40,936 nucleotides of DNA, taken from assembly GCA_021325015.1 (NCBI GenBank), contig JAJPHY010000145.1, forward strand, positions 1 to 40,936, in the 5' to 3' direction. The position numbers and the translations under genes were made by a program. Positions within the stretch are counted from its first letter, which is position 1. Every line of letters begins with the position of its first letter. This DNA comes from Actinomycetota bacterium (GTDB lineage: Bacteria > Actinomycetota > UBA4738 > HRBIN12). The notes below the pieces were generated by a model that made no database searches, was not told where the DNA came from, and was given only the letters and a program-made list of their open reading frames with translations. Of this stretch, positions 1-8,029 are shown piece by piece.

Positions 1-15
1 AGGAAGGGGGACCCT

Positions 16-492
16 GTGACGCACGTCGCGGTCACCGTGAACGGGATCGTGCGGGAGGCGGACGTCGAGCCCCGCACGCTCCTCGTGTACTTCCTCCGGG
101 AGACCCTGGGACTCACCGGCACCAACGTGGGATGCGACACCTCGTCCTGCGGCGCCTGCACCGTCCACGTCGACGGCGAATCGGTCAAGTCCTGCACGAT
201 GCTCGCCGTCCAGGCCGACGGGCGCGAGGTCACGACGATCGAGGGCCTCGCCTCCGACGGGCAGCTGCACCCGCTGCAGGAGGCGTTCCACCGCAACCAC
301 GGCCTGCAGTGCGGGTACTGCACGCCGGGCATGATCATGGCCGCCGCGAGCTACCTGAAGGAGAACCCGAACCCCACGGAGCAGGAGGTGCGGGAGGCCC
401 TCGAGGGCAACCTCTGTCGCTGTACCGCCTACCAGAACATCGTCACGTCGATCCTCGACGCCGCCCGGCAGATGAGCGGCGCGAGGGCCTGA
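16..492 (+). CDS. coxS: CO dehydrogenase/xanthine dehydrogenase family small subunit (2Fe-2S)
   Basis: This is the iron-sulfur subunit of a molybdenum hydroxylase. It passes electrons from the Mo site to FAD and works in the cytoplasm or at the inner face of the membrane. The 158 aa are full length for the family. The plant-type [2Fe-2S] cluster cysteines are C40, C45, C48 and C60. The second, alpha-helical cluster has C99 and C102 (CGYC) and C134 and C136 (CRC). The GTG start is preceded by AGGAAGGGG at the left edge of the window. The large subunit follows after 10 nt, so the two are cotranscribed. Small, large, medium is the order I associate with form II (BMS-type) clusters. Upstream genes are cut off by the window edge. 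The family assignment is firm; the substrate is not known. Confidence 0.95.
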   Translation: MTHVAVTVNGIVREADVEPRTLLVYFLRETLGLTGTNVGCDTSSCGACTVHVDGESVKSCTMLAVQADGREVTTIEGLASDGQLHPLQEAFHRNHGLQCGYCTPGMIMAAASYLKENPNPTEQEVREALEGNLCRCTAYQNIVTSILDAARQMSGARA

Positions 493-502
493 GGAGGTCC
501 CG

Positions 503-2869
503 GTGGCACAGGTGATGGATCGCTTCGTCGGCCAGCGCGTCCTTCGCAAGGAGGACCCGGAGCTGATCACCGGCCGGGCGCGCTACGTGGAGAGCATCTC
601 GCTCCCCGGCATGGTCTGGATGGCGGTCGTGCGGAGCCCGTTCGCGCACGCTCGCATCAGGCGCATCGACACCGCCCGCGCGGCGGCGATGCCCGGCGTG
701 ATCGGGGTGTTCACCGCCGCCGACCTGGAGGGCGAGTGGGGCGGGCCGCTGCCGTTCGTCTGGCCGATCACGGAGGACATCAAGGTCCCCGTCCACTGGC
801 CGCTCACCACGGACAAGGCGCGGTACCAGGGCGACGGGGTGGCGGTCGTGGTCGCGGAGAGCCGAGGGCAGGCGGAGGACGCCGCCGAGGCCGTGGCGGT
901 CGACTACGAGCCCCTGCCGGCCGTGACGGATCTCGAGCAGGCGGCGACGGACGCCGTCCTGATCCACGACGACCTCGGAACGAACGTGGTCGTCCACTGG
1001 AGCCACGGCGGCGCCGGCGACCAGAGCGTGTTCGAGAGCGCGCCCGTCGTGGTGAAGGAACGCTACGTCGCCCCGCGACTGATCCCGAACGCCATGGAGC
1101 CTCGAGGCTGCGTGGCCGACGTGAACCCCGCGATGGGCGAGTTCACCCTGTACAGCGCGACGCAGATCCCCCACGTCGCGCGGGTGACGCTCGGCGGGAC
1201 CTGCAACATCCCCGAGTCCAAGCTCCGTGTGGTCGCCCCCGACGTCGGGGGCGGGTTCGGCTCGAAGCTCAACATCTACGCGGAGGAGGCGCTCGCGCTC
1301 GTGCTGGCCCGGCGCCTCAAGCGGCCGGTCAAGTGGGTCGAGGCTCGTTCGGAGAACTACCTCGCGACGATCCACGGGCGCGGCGTGATCCACGACGTCG
1401 AGATCGCCGCCACCGAGGAGGGCAAGATCCTCGGCCTCCGGGTGAAGGAGCTGGCCGACATGGGCGCGTACTACCAGCTCCTCACGCCCGGCATCCCCGA
1501 GCTCGGCGGCTGGGTGTATATGGGCCCGTACGACATGCAGGCCTACTGGTACGAGTTCACCGGCGTGCTCACGAACGCGACGCCGACCGACGCCTACCGC
1601 GGCGCGGGTCGGCCGGAGGCCACGTACGTGCTCGAGCGGGCGGTCGACGCGCTCGCCCGGCGGCTGGGCAAGGACCCGGCGGAGGTGCGCCGGATCAGCC
1701 TGGTGCCGCCGTTCACCGAGGCCAGAGCGGCGATCTCGGGCCTGAACGTCGACTCGGGCAACTACGAGGCCGCCTTCGACCGGGCCCTGGAGCTCGTCGG
1801 GTACGACGAGCTCCGCAGGGAGCAGGCCGAGCGCCGGCAGCGCGGGGACGTCAAGCAGCTCGGCATCGGCCTGTCGAGCTACATCGAGATGTGCGGCCTC
1901 GCGCCCTCGAACATCCTGGGCGCGCTCCGGTACGCGGCCGGAGGCTGGGACGCCTGCACGGTGCAGTGCCTGCCCGACGGCAAGGTGGTGCTCAAGATCG
2001 GCACGTCTCCCCACGGGCAGGGGCACGTGACGACGTGGGCCCAGATCGCGGCCGACACGCTCGGAGTCACCCCCGACGACGTCGAGGTGTTCCACGGCGA
2101 CACGTCGGTCGCCCCGCTCGGCATGGACACCTACGGGAGCCGCAGCGTCTCGGTGGGGGCGACGGCCCTGTACTACGCCCTCGAGAAGATCAAGGAGAAG
2201 GCCCGGACCCTCGCCGCCCACGAGCTCGAGGTCGCCGAGGAGGACCTGGAGTTCGAGGCCGGCTCGTTCCGGGTGAAGGGTGCTCCGGACAAGGTGCGCT
2301 CGATCACCGAGCTCGCCACCTCCGCGTGGCACGCGCACAACCTCCCGGCCGGGTTCGAGCCGAACCTGGAGGCCACCGCGGTCTGGGATCCGCCGAACTT
2401 CACCTGGCCCGCGGGCACCCACGTGTGCGTCGTCGAGGTCGACACCGAGACCGGCGGCGTCGAGATCTCGCGGTACGTGGCGGTCGACGACTGCGGTCGG
2501 GTGATCAACCCGATGATCGTCGAGGGGCAGGTGCACGGCGGGGTGGCGCAGGGGATCGCCGAGGCGCTGTTCGAGGAAGCGAGGTACGACGCGAACGGCA
2601 ACCTGATGACGAGCACGATGACTACCTACCTCGTGCCCTCCGCCGCCGAGCTGCCGACGTTCACGCTCGACCGTACCGAGACGCCGTCCACGACCAACCC
2701 GCTCGGCGTGAAGGGCATCGGCGAGGCCGGCACGATCGCGGCGCCACCGGCGGTGGTGAACGCGGTCATCGACGCGGTCTCGCATCTCGGCGTCACCCAC
2801 ATCGACAAGCCGGTGTCTCCCGAGCGGGTGTGGAGAGCCATCCGGGCGGCGAAGGGAGGTGCGGCATGA
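503..2869 (+). CDS. coxL: Molybdenum hydroxylase large subunit, form II CoxL-like
   Basis: This is the catalytic subunit that binds the molybdopterin cytosine dinucleotide cofactor. Its 788 aa match the family. The active-site loop reads AYRGAGR at residues 364-370, the form II signature, and not the AYxCSFR of true form I CO dehydrogenase, whose Cys carries the Cu-S-Mo bridge. The Mo-site motifs GGGFGSK (about residue 248) and KGIGEAG (near the C-terminus, with the catalytic Glu) are present. The GTG start has GAGGAGG upstream, and the stop overlaps the medium subunit start (ATGA). The likely reaction is hydroxylation of an aldehyde, a heterocycle or an unknown substrate. CO oxidation by form II enzymes is disputed, so the enzyme should not be called a CO dehydrogenase on sequence alone. 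Confidence 0.93.
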   Translation: MAQVMDRFVGQRVLRKEDPELITGRARYVESISLPGMVWMAVVRSPFAHARIRRIDTARAAAMPGVIGVFTAADLEGEWGGPLPFVWPITEDIKVPVHWPLTTDKARYQGDGVAVVVAESRGQAEDAAEAVAVDYEPLPAVTDLEQAATDAVLIHDDLGTNVVVHWSHGGAGDQSVFESAPVVVKERYVAPRLIPNAMEPRGCVADVNPAMGEFTLYSATQIPHVARVTLGGTCNIPESKLRVVAPDVGGGFGSKLNIYAEEALALVLARRLKRPVKWVEARSENYLATIHGRGVIHDVEIAATEEGKILGLRVKELADMGAYYQLLTPGIPELGGWVYMGPYDMQAYWYEFTGVLTNATPTDAYRGAGRPEATYVLERAVDALARRLGKDPAEVRRISLVPPFTEARAAISGLNVDSGNYEAAFDRALELVGYDELRREQAERRQRGDVKQLGIGLSSYIEMCGLAPSNILGALRYAAGGWDACTVQCLPDGKVVLKIGTSPHGQGHVTTWAQIAADTLGVTPDDVEVFHGDTSVAPLGMDTYGSRSVSVGATALYYALEKIKEKARTLAAHELEVAEEDLEFEAGSFRVKGAPDKVRSITELATSAWHAHNLPAGFEPNLEATAVWDPPNFTWPAGTHVCVVEVDTETGGVEISRYVAVDDCGRVINPMIVEGQVHGGVAQGIAEALFEEARYDANGNLMTSTMTTYLVPSAAELPTFTLDRTETPSTTNPLGVKGIGEAGTIAAPPAVVNAVIDAVSHLGVTHIDKPVSPERVWRAIRAAKGGAA

Positions 2870-3696
2870 TCCCGGCCCCGTTCGAGTACGCGCGCGCGGA
2901 GTCGGTCGACCACGCGATCGAGCTCCTCACGGCCAACCCCGACTCGAAGGTCATCGCCGGCGGGCACTCGCTCCTGCCGCTGATGCGGTTGCGGCTGGCG
3001 CGTCCGGCGATGCTGGTCGACATCTCGCGGATCGGCGACCTCGCCTACGTCCGCGAGGACTCGGGCGAGGTCGCGATCGGCGCGCTGACGCGCCATCACG
3101 ACGTCGCGAACAGCGAGGTCCTGCACGAGCTGTGTCCGATCGTCTCCTACACGGCGGGGCAGATCGGCGACCCGCAGGTCCGCCACGTCGGCACGATCGG
3201 CGGTTCGTGCGCGCACTCCGACCCGGCCTCGGACATGCCGACCGTGCTGGTGGCGCTCGGGGCCACGCTCACGGTCCGGGGTCCGGGCGGCGCGTCGCGC
3301 GTCGTCCCGGCCGCCGACTTCTTCAAGGGCCTGTTCGAGCCGGACCTCGCCTCGAACGAGATCGTCGCGGAGATCAGGGTGCCGGTCACCCGCGGCCGGG
3401 GGTGGAGCTACCTCAAGTTCCACCGCCGGGCGCAGGACTGGGCGCTCGTCGGCGTCGCCGCGCTCGCCGGCGACGGCGGCGCGCCGGCCGTCGCCCTGAC
3501 CAACATGGGCGAGCGGCCGGTCCGGGCGATCGGCGTCGAGGAGGCCCTGGCGGGGGGAGCGGACCCGGCGACGGCGGCGATGCGCGCGGACGAGGGCACG
3601 AACCCGCCGTCGGACACCTTCGGATCGGCGGAGTACCGGCGGGAGCTCGCCAAGGTGCTGGTCCGGCGGGCTCTCGAGGAAGCCGCCGCCCGGTGA
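2866..3696 (+). CDS. coxM: Molybdenum hydroxylase medium subunit (FAD-binding)
   Basis: This FAD subunit of the molybdenum hydroxylase takes electrons from the iron-sulfur subunit. It has 276 aa, as expected. The two FAD motifs of the CoxM/vanillyl-alcohol-oxidase fold are AGGHSLLP at residues 31-38 and TIGGS at 110-114. Residues 117-123 (HSDPASD) are also typical. The ATG overlaps the large subunit stop by 4 nt, so translation is coupled. Its own stop overlaps a GTG that opens a 44-codon reading frame. There is no coxF or coxG gene directly behind; the MoxR/VWA maturation pair lies 3.4 kb downstream. Confidence 0.94.
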   Translation: MIPAPFEYARAESVDHAIELLTANPDSKVIAGGHSLLPLMRLRLARPAMLVDISRIGDLAYVREDSGEVAIGALTRHHDVANSEVLHELCPIVSYTAGQIGDPQVRHVGTIGGSCAHSDPASDMPTVLVALGATLTVRGPGGASRVVPAADFFKGLFEPDLASNEIVAEIRVPVTRGRGWSYLKFHRRAQDWALVGVAALAGDGGAPAVALTNMGERPVRAIGVEEALAGGADPATAAMRADEGTNPPSDTFGSAEYRRELAKVLVRRALEEAAAR

Positions 3697-3827
3697 GGCG
3701 CGCGTCGCCCGGGCTGAACCTCGTGCTCGCGGCCGTCGACAGCACCCGGTCCATGGACTTCGTGGAGCTCGTGGTCCGCGCGACGACCGTCGAGCCCTTC
3801 ATGGTGCAGGTGGCCTACTCGACCTGA
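3693..3827 (+). CDS. Possible 44-aa small protein or gene remnant
   Basis: This short frame opens with a GTG that overlaps the medium subunit stop (GTGA) and ends in TGA 12 nt inside the 3' end of the convergent membrane protease gene. All third codon positions after the start are G or C, which fits real coding sequence in this genome and would be unlikely by chance over 44 codons. The peptide begins VRRASPGLNLVLAAVDS and has no cysteines, no recognisable domain and no clear membrane segment. It may be a small protein coupled to the operon, or the surviving end of a longer gene lost at this junction. I do not recognise it. Confidence 0.4.
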   Translation: MRRASPGLNLVLAAVDSTRSMDFVELVVRATTVEPFMVQVAYST

Positions 3828-4903
3828 TCCGGGGCGTCCGGCTCCACCGGCCCGGGCCGATGCTGCACGGCCGTGTGGGTTCCGGCCAGGGCCGCCGTGA
3901 GCTCCACGAGGAGGGGACGGATGGCGCCCCGCGCCTCGTGCGACGTTCGGTCGTAGCGGTGGGCGGCGAACGCGAGCCCGCGCCGGCTCCGCGCGAACGC
4001 GAACCGCGCCGCCGGGCCCGTCGGATCGGCTGCGGAGGCGGGTGCCTTCAGCTCCGGCTCCTTCGGCAGGGTCGTCGTCGTCACCATCAGGTCGACGGCG
4101 ATGCAGGCGACCGTGGCGGCAAGGAACAGGTAGAGGGGGAGCCGGCCACGGAGCATCAGGTCGTTCAGGAGCCGCGCGTGTCCCCCGTTCGACAGGTTGT
4201 TCGCCATGTGGTCGAGCGCGGACACGGCATAGCCGGACAGGCCGATCACGAACCCTCGCAGCGTGAGACCGACGAGCAACAAGGCGAGGCCCATCGTGGC
4301 CCCGGCGAGCGCCGTCCACATCGCGTGTCCGACGATCAAGCGCTCGCCGAACCCGTTGGCCGCGTACTCGGTCGCCGGCAGCAGCGGGAGGGTTCGCGCC
4401 CACCCGACCGCTTCACGGATGAACGCGTCCTCCACCAGCGCGAACCCCGCGCCGACGGCGGCCGCCATGACGAGCACGTCGCTCGCACCGAGCGCCTGCG
4501 CCCGGCGCCGCCGCCACCGCCACAGGAGGTAGAGAAGCGGGGCGAGCTTCAGCGTCTCCTCCATGAGCGGCACGACGACGTCGCGGCTCGTGGCCCCCGG
4601 ATCCGAGACCACGCGTTCGAACCCCCACGCGCCGACGAGCGCGATCGAGAGCATCAGGCCGCCGAGCAGGAACAGGCGGACCGTGAGCCGGGTGCGGATC
4701 GACCGGACGAGGCCGGTCGCGACGAGGAGCAGGGCGGGGAACGACGCGTTGGTCCAGGTCGCGGCGACGCCGCTCCCACCGGTGTTCGCGACCACGATCC
4801 CGAGCCACACGATCGCTCCCGCCGCGAGCACCGTCGTCTGCACGGAGACCTCGAGGTCTCCGAACCGGACCGTCCCGGGCCGCCGTCTAGGCGTCGGCGC
4901 CAC
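3815..4903 (-). CDS. PrsW-family (M82) intramembrane glutamic protease
   Basis: This is a polytopic membrane protein of 362 aa with about eight hydrophobic segments. It has the three conserved motifs of PrsW proteases: EETLK at 115-119, FALVED at 154-159 and LDHMANN at 230-236. GHAMW at 192-196 is also typical. PrsW in Bacillus makes the site-1 cut in anti-sigma factor RsiW; family members elsewhere are mostly untested. The start is GTG at 4903, 2 nt behind the stop of the upstream gene, with GAGGG about 9 nt before it. The long soluble tail after about residue 275 is poorly conserved in the family. No sigma/anti-sigma pair is visible in the window, so the substrate is unknown. The gene is convergent with the molybdenum hydroxylase operon. 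Confidence 0.85.
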   Translation of the reverse strand: MAPTPRRRPGTVRFGDLEVSVQTTVLAAGAIVWLGIVVANTGGSGVAATWTNASFPALLLVATGLVRSIRTRLTVRLFLLGGLMLSIALVGAWGFERVVSDPGATSRDVVVPLMEETLKLAPLLYLLWRWRRRRAQALGASDVLVMAAAVGAGFALVEDAFIREAVGWARTLPLLPATEYAANGFGERLIVGHAMWTALAGATMGLALLLVGLTLRGFVIGLSGYAVSALDHMANNLSNGGHARLLNDLMLRGRLPLYLFLAATVACIAVDLMVTTTTLPKEPELKAPASAADPTGPAARFAFARSRRGLAFAAHRYDRTSHEARGAIRPLLVELTAALAGTHTAVQHRPGPVEPDAPDQVE

Positions 4904-4905
4904 GG

Positions 4906-5448
4906 TCAGAACCCTCGCATGCCGCGGATGACCCCCATCACCACGTCGCCGGAGGAGGGGATGCCGCTGGGATTCGGATCGTCGGGGTAGCTCGGGTGCT
5001 CCTGTTCGAACCGCTGCTGGGCGTCGACGAACGCCGGGTCGTTCAGGGCGACCTGCGGATCGGGATGGTCGTCCCTCACGGGTGCGCCCGGCGTCGGGCC
5101 GTAGGGGCGGTTCGGGTCGGGCGCGGGTTTGCCGCTGCCCGTGGCCCCCGGGGGAACCGGCCAGCGGGGATCGTAGTCGGGATCGCCGTACCCGCCGGCG
5201 GCGCCTCCGACGCCCGAGCCCACCCCCCCGATTCCGGGGTTGAGCAGGCACGAGAGCGTGACCGTCCCGGTCGCGCTGCTGACGGCGCCGTTGCAGACGT
5301 TCTGACCGACGTCGCGCAGACCGGGCAGGCCGAGGGAGGCTCCGGCCGCCCAGAGCGCGGCGCCGAGCGCCCCGAGGGCGAGCAGGCCTGGGAGCAGCGC
5401 GAGCACCAGCCTGGCCTCGTGGGCGCCGGGGGCGGGTGCGCGTGGCAT
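4906..5448 (-). CDS. Hypothetical membrane-anchored protein with Gly/Pro/Asp-rich tail
   Basis: I do not recognise this 180-aa protein. A short basic N-terminus is followed by one hydrophobic segment (about residues 11-37), then two cysteines about 17 residues apart, a glycine-rich stretch (GIGGVGSGVGGAAGG) and an outer part rich in Pro, Asp and Gly. The likely topology is one N-terminal helix with an extracytoplasmic tail. It is directly upstream of the PrsW-type protease, with 2 nt between stop and start, so the two are translated together. It is a reasonable candidate for a partner or substrate of that protease, but this rests only on position. The ATG at 5448 was preferred over one 13 codons upstream because the hydrophobic segment follows it closely; the ribosome binding site is weak. 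Confidence 0.65.
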   Translation of the reverse strand: MPRAPAPGAHEARLVLALLPGLLALGALGAALWAAGASLGLPGLRDVGQNVCNGAVSSATGTVTLSCLLNPGIGGVGSGVGGAAGGYGDPDYDPRWPVPPGATGSGKPAPDPNRPYGPTPGAPVRDDHPDPQVALNDPAFVDAQQRFEQEHPSYPDDPNPSGIPSSGDVVMGVIRGMRGF

Positions 5449-5509
5449 CTGGGGCCGGACTGTACGTGGACCGCCCGGGTGGCGCAAGCCCGCCGGCCCC
5501 CCGGCGTCT

Positions 5510-5539
5510 TTGACGCTTTGGGCGCGTTCTGCCTAGATG
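5510..5539 (+). promoter_or_regulatory. Weak candidate promoter of the MscS gene
   Basis: TTGACG at 5510-5515 and TAGATG at 5534-5539 are 18 nt apart, and the ATG begins 6 nt after the second box. The -35 match is good and the -10 match is poor. The region also separates two divergent genes. Confidence 0.3.
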
Positions 5540-5544
5540 GACCC

Positions 5545-6435
5545 ATGAACCCGCGGTCGCTCGTGCTCGCCGCCCGGCGCGCGGACTTCGGCACCTGGTT
5601 CTCGCAACACGGGATCAAGGTGCTGGCCTACCTGCTCGTGGCGATCCTCGGCACGATCGTCGCTCGCCTGCTCGTGCGGAGGTTCGCCCGCAAGCTCGAG
5701 GGCAAGCCGAGCCTCACCCAGGAGCTGAACCTCCAGCGCGCGGCCACGCTGGCGCACGCGCTGTCGGCCACCTTCGTGGTGCTCATCTGGGCGATCGGAA
5801 TCCTCCTCGTCCTCGGCGAGCTCGACGTGCCGCTCGCGCCGCTCCTCACCTCCGCCGGCGTGGCCGGCGTCGCGCTCGGCTTCGGGGCGCAGAGCCTCGT
5901 GCGGGACACCCTTTCGGGGTTCTTCATCTTGCTCGAGAACCAGTTCGGCGTCGGCGACGTCGTCGGGATCCAGACCGTCGGCGGCCCCGTCTCGGGCAAG
6001 ATCGAGTCGCTCACGCTGCGGGTGACGACGCTCCGGGACTTCGACGGCACGCTCCACGTCGTCCCGAACGGGAACATCCAGTTCGTGAGCAACAAGTCCC
6101 GGAACTGGGCGCGGGCGATCGTCGACGTTCGCGTGGCCTACGGGGAGGACGTCGACCGGCTCCGGCGGATCCTCGAGGAGCTGTTCGACGAGGTCCGCAT
6201 GGACGAGCAGATGCGGGAGTGGATCATGGAGGGCCCGAGCATCCTCGGGGTGGAGACGCTCGCCGACTACGCGATCACGGTGCGGATCGTCGCCCAGACC
6301 CGCCCGTCCAAGCGGTGGGACACCGAGCGCCGTCTCCGCGAGCGGATCACGGTCCGGCTGTCCGAGCGAGGGATCCGCGTCCCCGTGCCGCCCGCGATCT
6401 CGCACCCGGGCCCGCCCTCCGGTCAGGCCGGCTGA
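5545..6435 (+). CDS. MscS-family mechanosensitive ion channel
   Basis: This small-conductance mechanosensitive channel releases solutes from the inner membrane on osmotic downshift. It has 296 aa, close to the size of E. coli MscS. There are three N-terminal hydrophobic segments; the pore-lining third helix with the typical Gly/Ala pattern reads VAGVALGFGAQSLVRD. The beta domain follows, with the hallmark stretch FGVGDVVGI and then VVPNGNI. A C-terminal alpha/beta domain completes it. The ATG at 5545 starts just before the first membrane segment; the reading frame extends upstream without coding character. The 3' end is followed at 74 nt by the DoxX gene. Confidence 0.93.
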   Translation: MNPRSLVLAARRADFGTWFSQHGIKVLAYLLVAILGTIVARLLVRRFARKLEGKPSLTQELNLQRAATLAHALSATFVVLIWAIGILLVLGELDVPLAPLLTSAGVAGVALGFGAQSLVRDTLSGFFILLENQFGVGDVVGIQTVGGPVSGKIESLTLRVTTLRDFDGTLHVVPNGNIQFVSNKSRNWARAIVDVRVAYGEDVDRLRRILEELFDEVRMDEQMREWIMEGPSILGVETLADYAITVRIVAQTRPSKRWDTERRLRERITVRLSERGIRVPVPPAISHPGPPSGQAG

Positions 6436-6509
6436 TCGGGTTGACGTTTCCGCGGCGGTCGTGGCATTCGGTGGTGAGAGGCCACCTTGCCCTCGAAGGA
6501 GGTGTCGGC

Positions 6510-7037
6510 ATGTCCGTCGGGCTGCTCGTCCTGCGCCTGGTCGTCGGCCTGCTGTTCGTGGGTCACGGCACGCAGAAGCTCTTCGGCTGGTTCGGAGGAA
6601 GCGGCATCTCCGGGTTCTCGCGAGTTCTGGAGGCCCGCGGATACCGTCCGGCCACGGCGATGGCAGTGCTCACCGGGCTGTCCGAGTCGGGGGGCGGGCT
6701 GCTGTTCGCGGCCGGGTTCCTCACCCCGCTCGCCGCGGCGGCGTTGATCGGCGTCATGGTCAACGCGATCCTCGCGGTCCACGCGCGTCGCGGGGTCTGG
6801 AACTCCAACGGGGGGATCGAGTTCCCGCTCACGAACGCCGCCGCCGCCACGGCCGTCGCCTTCGCCGGTCCGGGTCGGCTCTCGATCGACCGCGCCGTCG
6901 GCCTCGCCCCCGACCACCTCTGGGGCGGGGTGTTCGCGCTGGCTCTCGGGCTCGGCTCCGGGCTCGCCGTCTTCGCGGTTCGCGCGACGCGAGCGACCGC
7001 CCCCTCGGAGGTTCCGGGCGGGGCCAGGTCGGCCTGA
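6510..7037 (+). CDS. DoxX-family membrane protein
   Basis: This 175-aa protein has four membrane helices and matches the DoxX family. The family start pattern is clear: LRLVVGLLFVGHGTQKLFGW at residues 8-27, then the conserved ESGGGLLFAAGFLTPLAA segment. DoxX proteins are linked to thiosulfate:quinone oxidoreductase in archaea and to redox stress complexes in mycobacteria, but most have no known role. A strong AAGGAGGTG ribosome binding site precedes the ATG. It sits alone between the MscS gene and the MoxR gene, and a stem-loop follows it. The family call is secure, the function is not. Confidence 0.9.
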   Translation: MSVGLLVLRLVVGLLFVGHGTQKLFGWFGGSGISGFSRVLEARGYRPATAMAVLTGLSESGGGLLFAAGFLTPLAAAALIGVMVNAILAVHARRGVWNSNGGIEFPLTNAAAATAVAFAGPGRLSIDRAVGLAPDHLWGGVFALALGLGSGLAVFAVRATRATAPSEVPGGARSA

Positions 7038-7080
7038 TCGGGCGTCGTCGGGCGGCGCGGGCCTCGCCGGCTTCCGGGCG

Positions 7081-7114
7081 CGGCCTCGCCTCGCAAAGCG
7101 AGATGCGCCGGCCG
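7081..7114 (+). terminator. Possible stem-loop terminator after DoxX gene
   Basis: Two nested stems can form. The outer pair is CGGCC (7081-7085) with GGCCG (7110-7114), and the inner pair is CTCGC (7090-7094) with GCGAG (7098-7102) around an AAA loop. There is no T-tract. The leaderless promoter of the MoxR gene begins 24 nt later. Confidence 0.35.
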
Positions 7115-7137
7115 AGGCAACCCACGGTGTCCGCCGG

Positions 7138-7143
7138 TACCCT
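7138..7143 (+). promoter_or_regulatory. -10 box, leaderless promoter of MoxR gene
   Basis: TACCCT lies 7 nt before the ATG at 7151, which puts the expected transcription start at or next to the start codon. No Shine-Dalgarno sequence is visible between them. No clear -35 box. Confidence 0.45.
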
Positions 7144-7150
7144 TGGACCC

Positions 7151-8029
7151 ATGCGCACGGCGTTCGCATCGGTGGGGGCGCTGCAGGAGGCGCTGCGCGA
7201 GGAGCGCTACCTCGCGGATCGGGGCCTCGCGACCGCGATCTACCTCGCCGTGTCGCTCGACAAGCCGCTCTTGCTCGAGGGCGAGGCCGGCGTCGGCAAG
7301 ACCGAGGTGGCCAAGGTCCTCGCCTCGCTGCTCGGCCGCGAGCTGATCCGCCTGCAGTGCTACGAGGGAATCGACGCCGCTCAGGCCCTCTACGAGTGGA
7401 ACTATTCCCGGCAGCTCATCGCGGTCCGCGCGATGCAGGACGCCTCGTCGGAGACGCACGTGGCCGACCTGTTCGGCCCCGAGTTCCTGGTCGAGCGGCC
7501 GCTCCTCGCGGCGATCCGGGCCGGGTCTCGCGCCGTCCTGCTCGTCGACGAGCTCGACCGCGCGGACGACGAGTTCGAGGCGTTCCTGCTCGAGATCCTG
7601 TCCGAGTTCGCGGTCACGATCCCGGAGGTCGGGAGGATCGCGGCGGAGGAGCCTCCGGTCGTGGTCGTCACCTCGAACCGCACCCGAGAGCTCCACGACG
7701 CGCTCAAGCGCCGCTGCCTGTACCACTGGATCGACCACCCGTCGCTCGAGCGCGAGGTGGAGATCGTCCGGGCCCGGGCGCCGGAGGTCTCCGAGCACCT
7801 CGCGCGCGACGTGGCGGCGGCCGTCATGCGGCTGCGCGCGATGGACATCGCCAAGCGCCCCGGGGTCGCCGAGACCATCGACTGGGCGAACGCGGTGGCG
7901 TTCCTCGGCGTGGAGCGCCTGGACGCCGAGACGGCCGCGGCCACGCTCGGCACCGTGCTGAAGGATCACGAGGATCAGGAGCTCGCGGTGTCGCGGATCG
8001 CCGAGGTGGTGGAGGGTGGAGACGGCTGA
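7151..8029 (+). CDS. coxD: MoxR-type AAA+ ATPase (CoxD-like)
   Basis: This MoxR-family AAA+ ATPase has 292 aa. Walker A is GEAGVGKT at residues 44-51 and Walker B is AVLLVDELD at about 128-136; a sensor segment VVVTSNRTREL follows. In cox clusters CoxD acts with the VWA protein CoxE as a chaperone pair that inserts or modifies the metal centre of the molybdenum hydroxylase. The same pairing is seen here: the CoxE-like gene starts 14 nt before this one ends. The cognate enzyme is most likely the molybdenum hydroxylase at 16-3696, although four unrelated genes lie between. The gene seems leaderless. Confidence 0.92.
   Translation: MRTAFASVGALQEALREERYLADRGLATAIYLAVSLDKPLLLEGEAGVGKTEVAKVLASLLGRELIRLQCYEGIDAAQALYEWNYSRQLIAVRAMQDASSETHVADLFGPEFLVERPLLAAIRAGSRAVLLVDELDRADDEFEAFLLEILSEFAVTIPEVGRIAAEEPPVVVVTSNRTRELHDALKRRCLYHWIDHPSLEREVEIVRARAPEVSEHLARDVAAAVMRLRAMDIAKRPGVAETIDWANAVAFLGVERLDAETAAATLGTVLKDHEDQELAVSRIAEVVEGGDG

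Noticed and set aside
443-2800. Long open frame on the minus strand opposite the large subunit gene
   Set aside because: It is the antisense shadow of the large subunit gene; its protein is dominated by Arg, His, Val and Asp with no domain, as expected in GC-rich DNA.
736-2865. Upstream extension of the medium subunit frame to nearly 1000 codons
   Set aside because: The extra part lies inside the large subunit gene in another frame and is Arg/Gly/Pro-rich. The ATG at 2866 gives the family length.
503-2869. Calling the enzyme an aerobic CO dehydrogenase
   Set aside because: The active-site loop is AYRGAGR, not AYxCSFR; the copper-binding Cys is missing.
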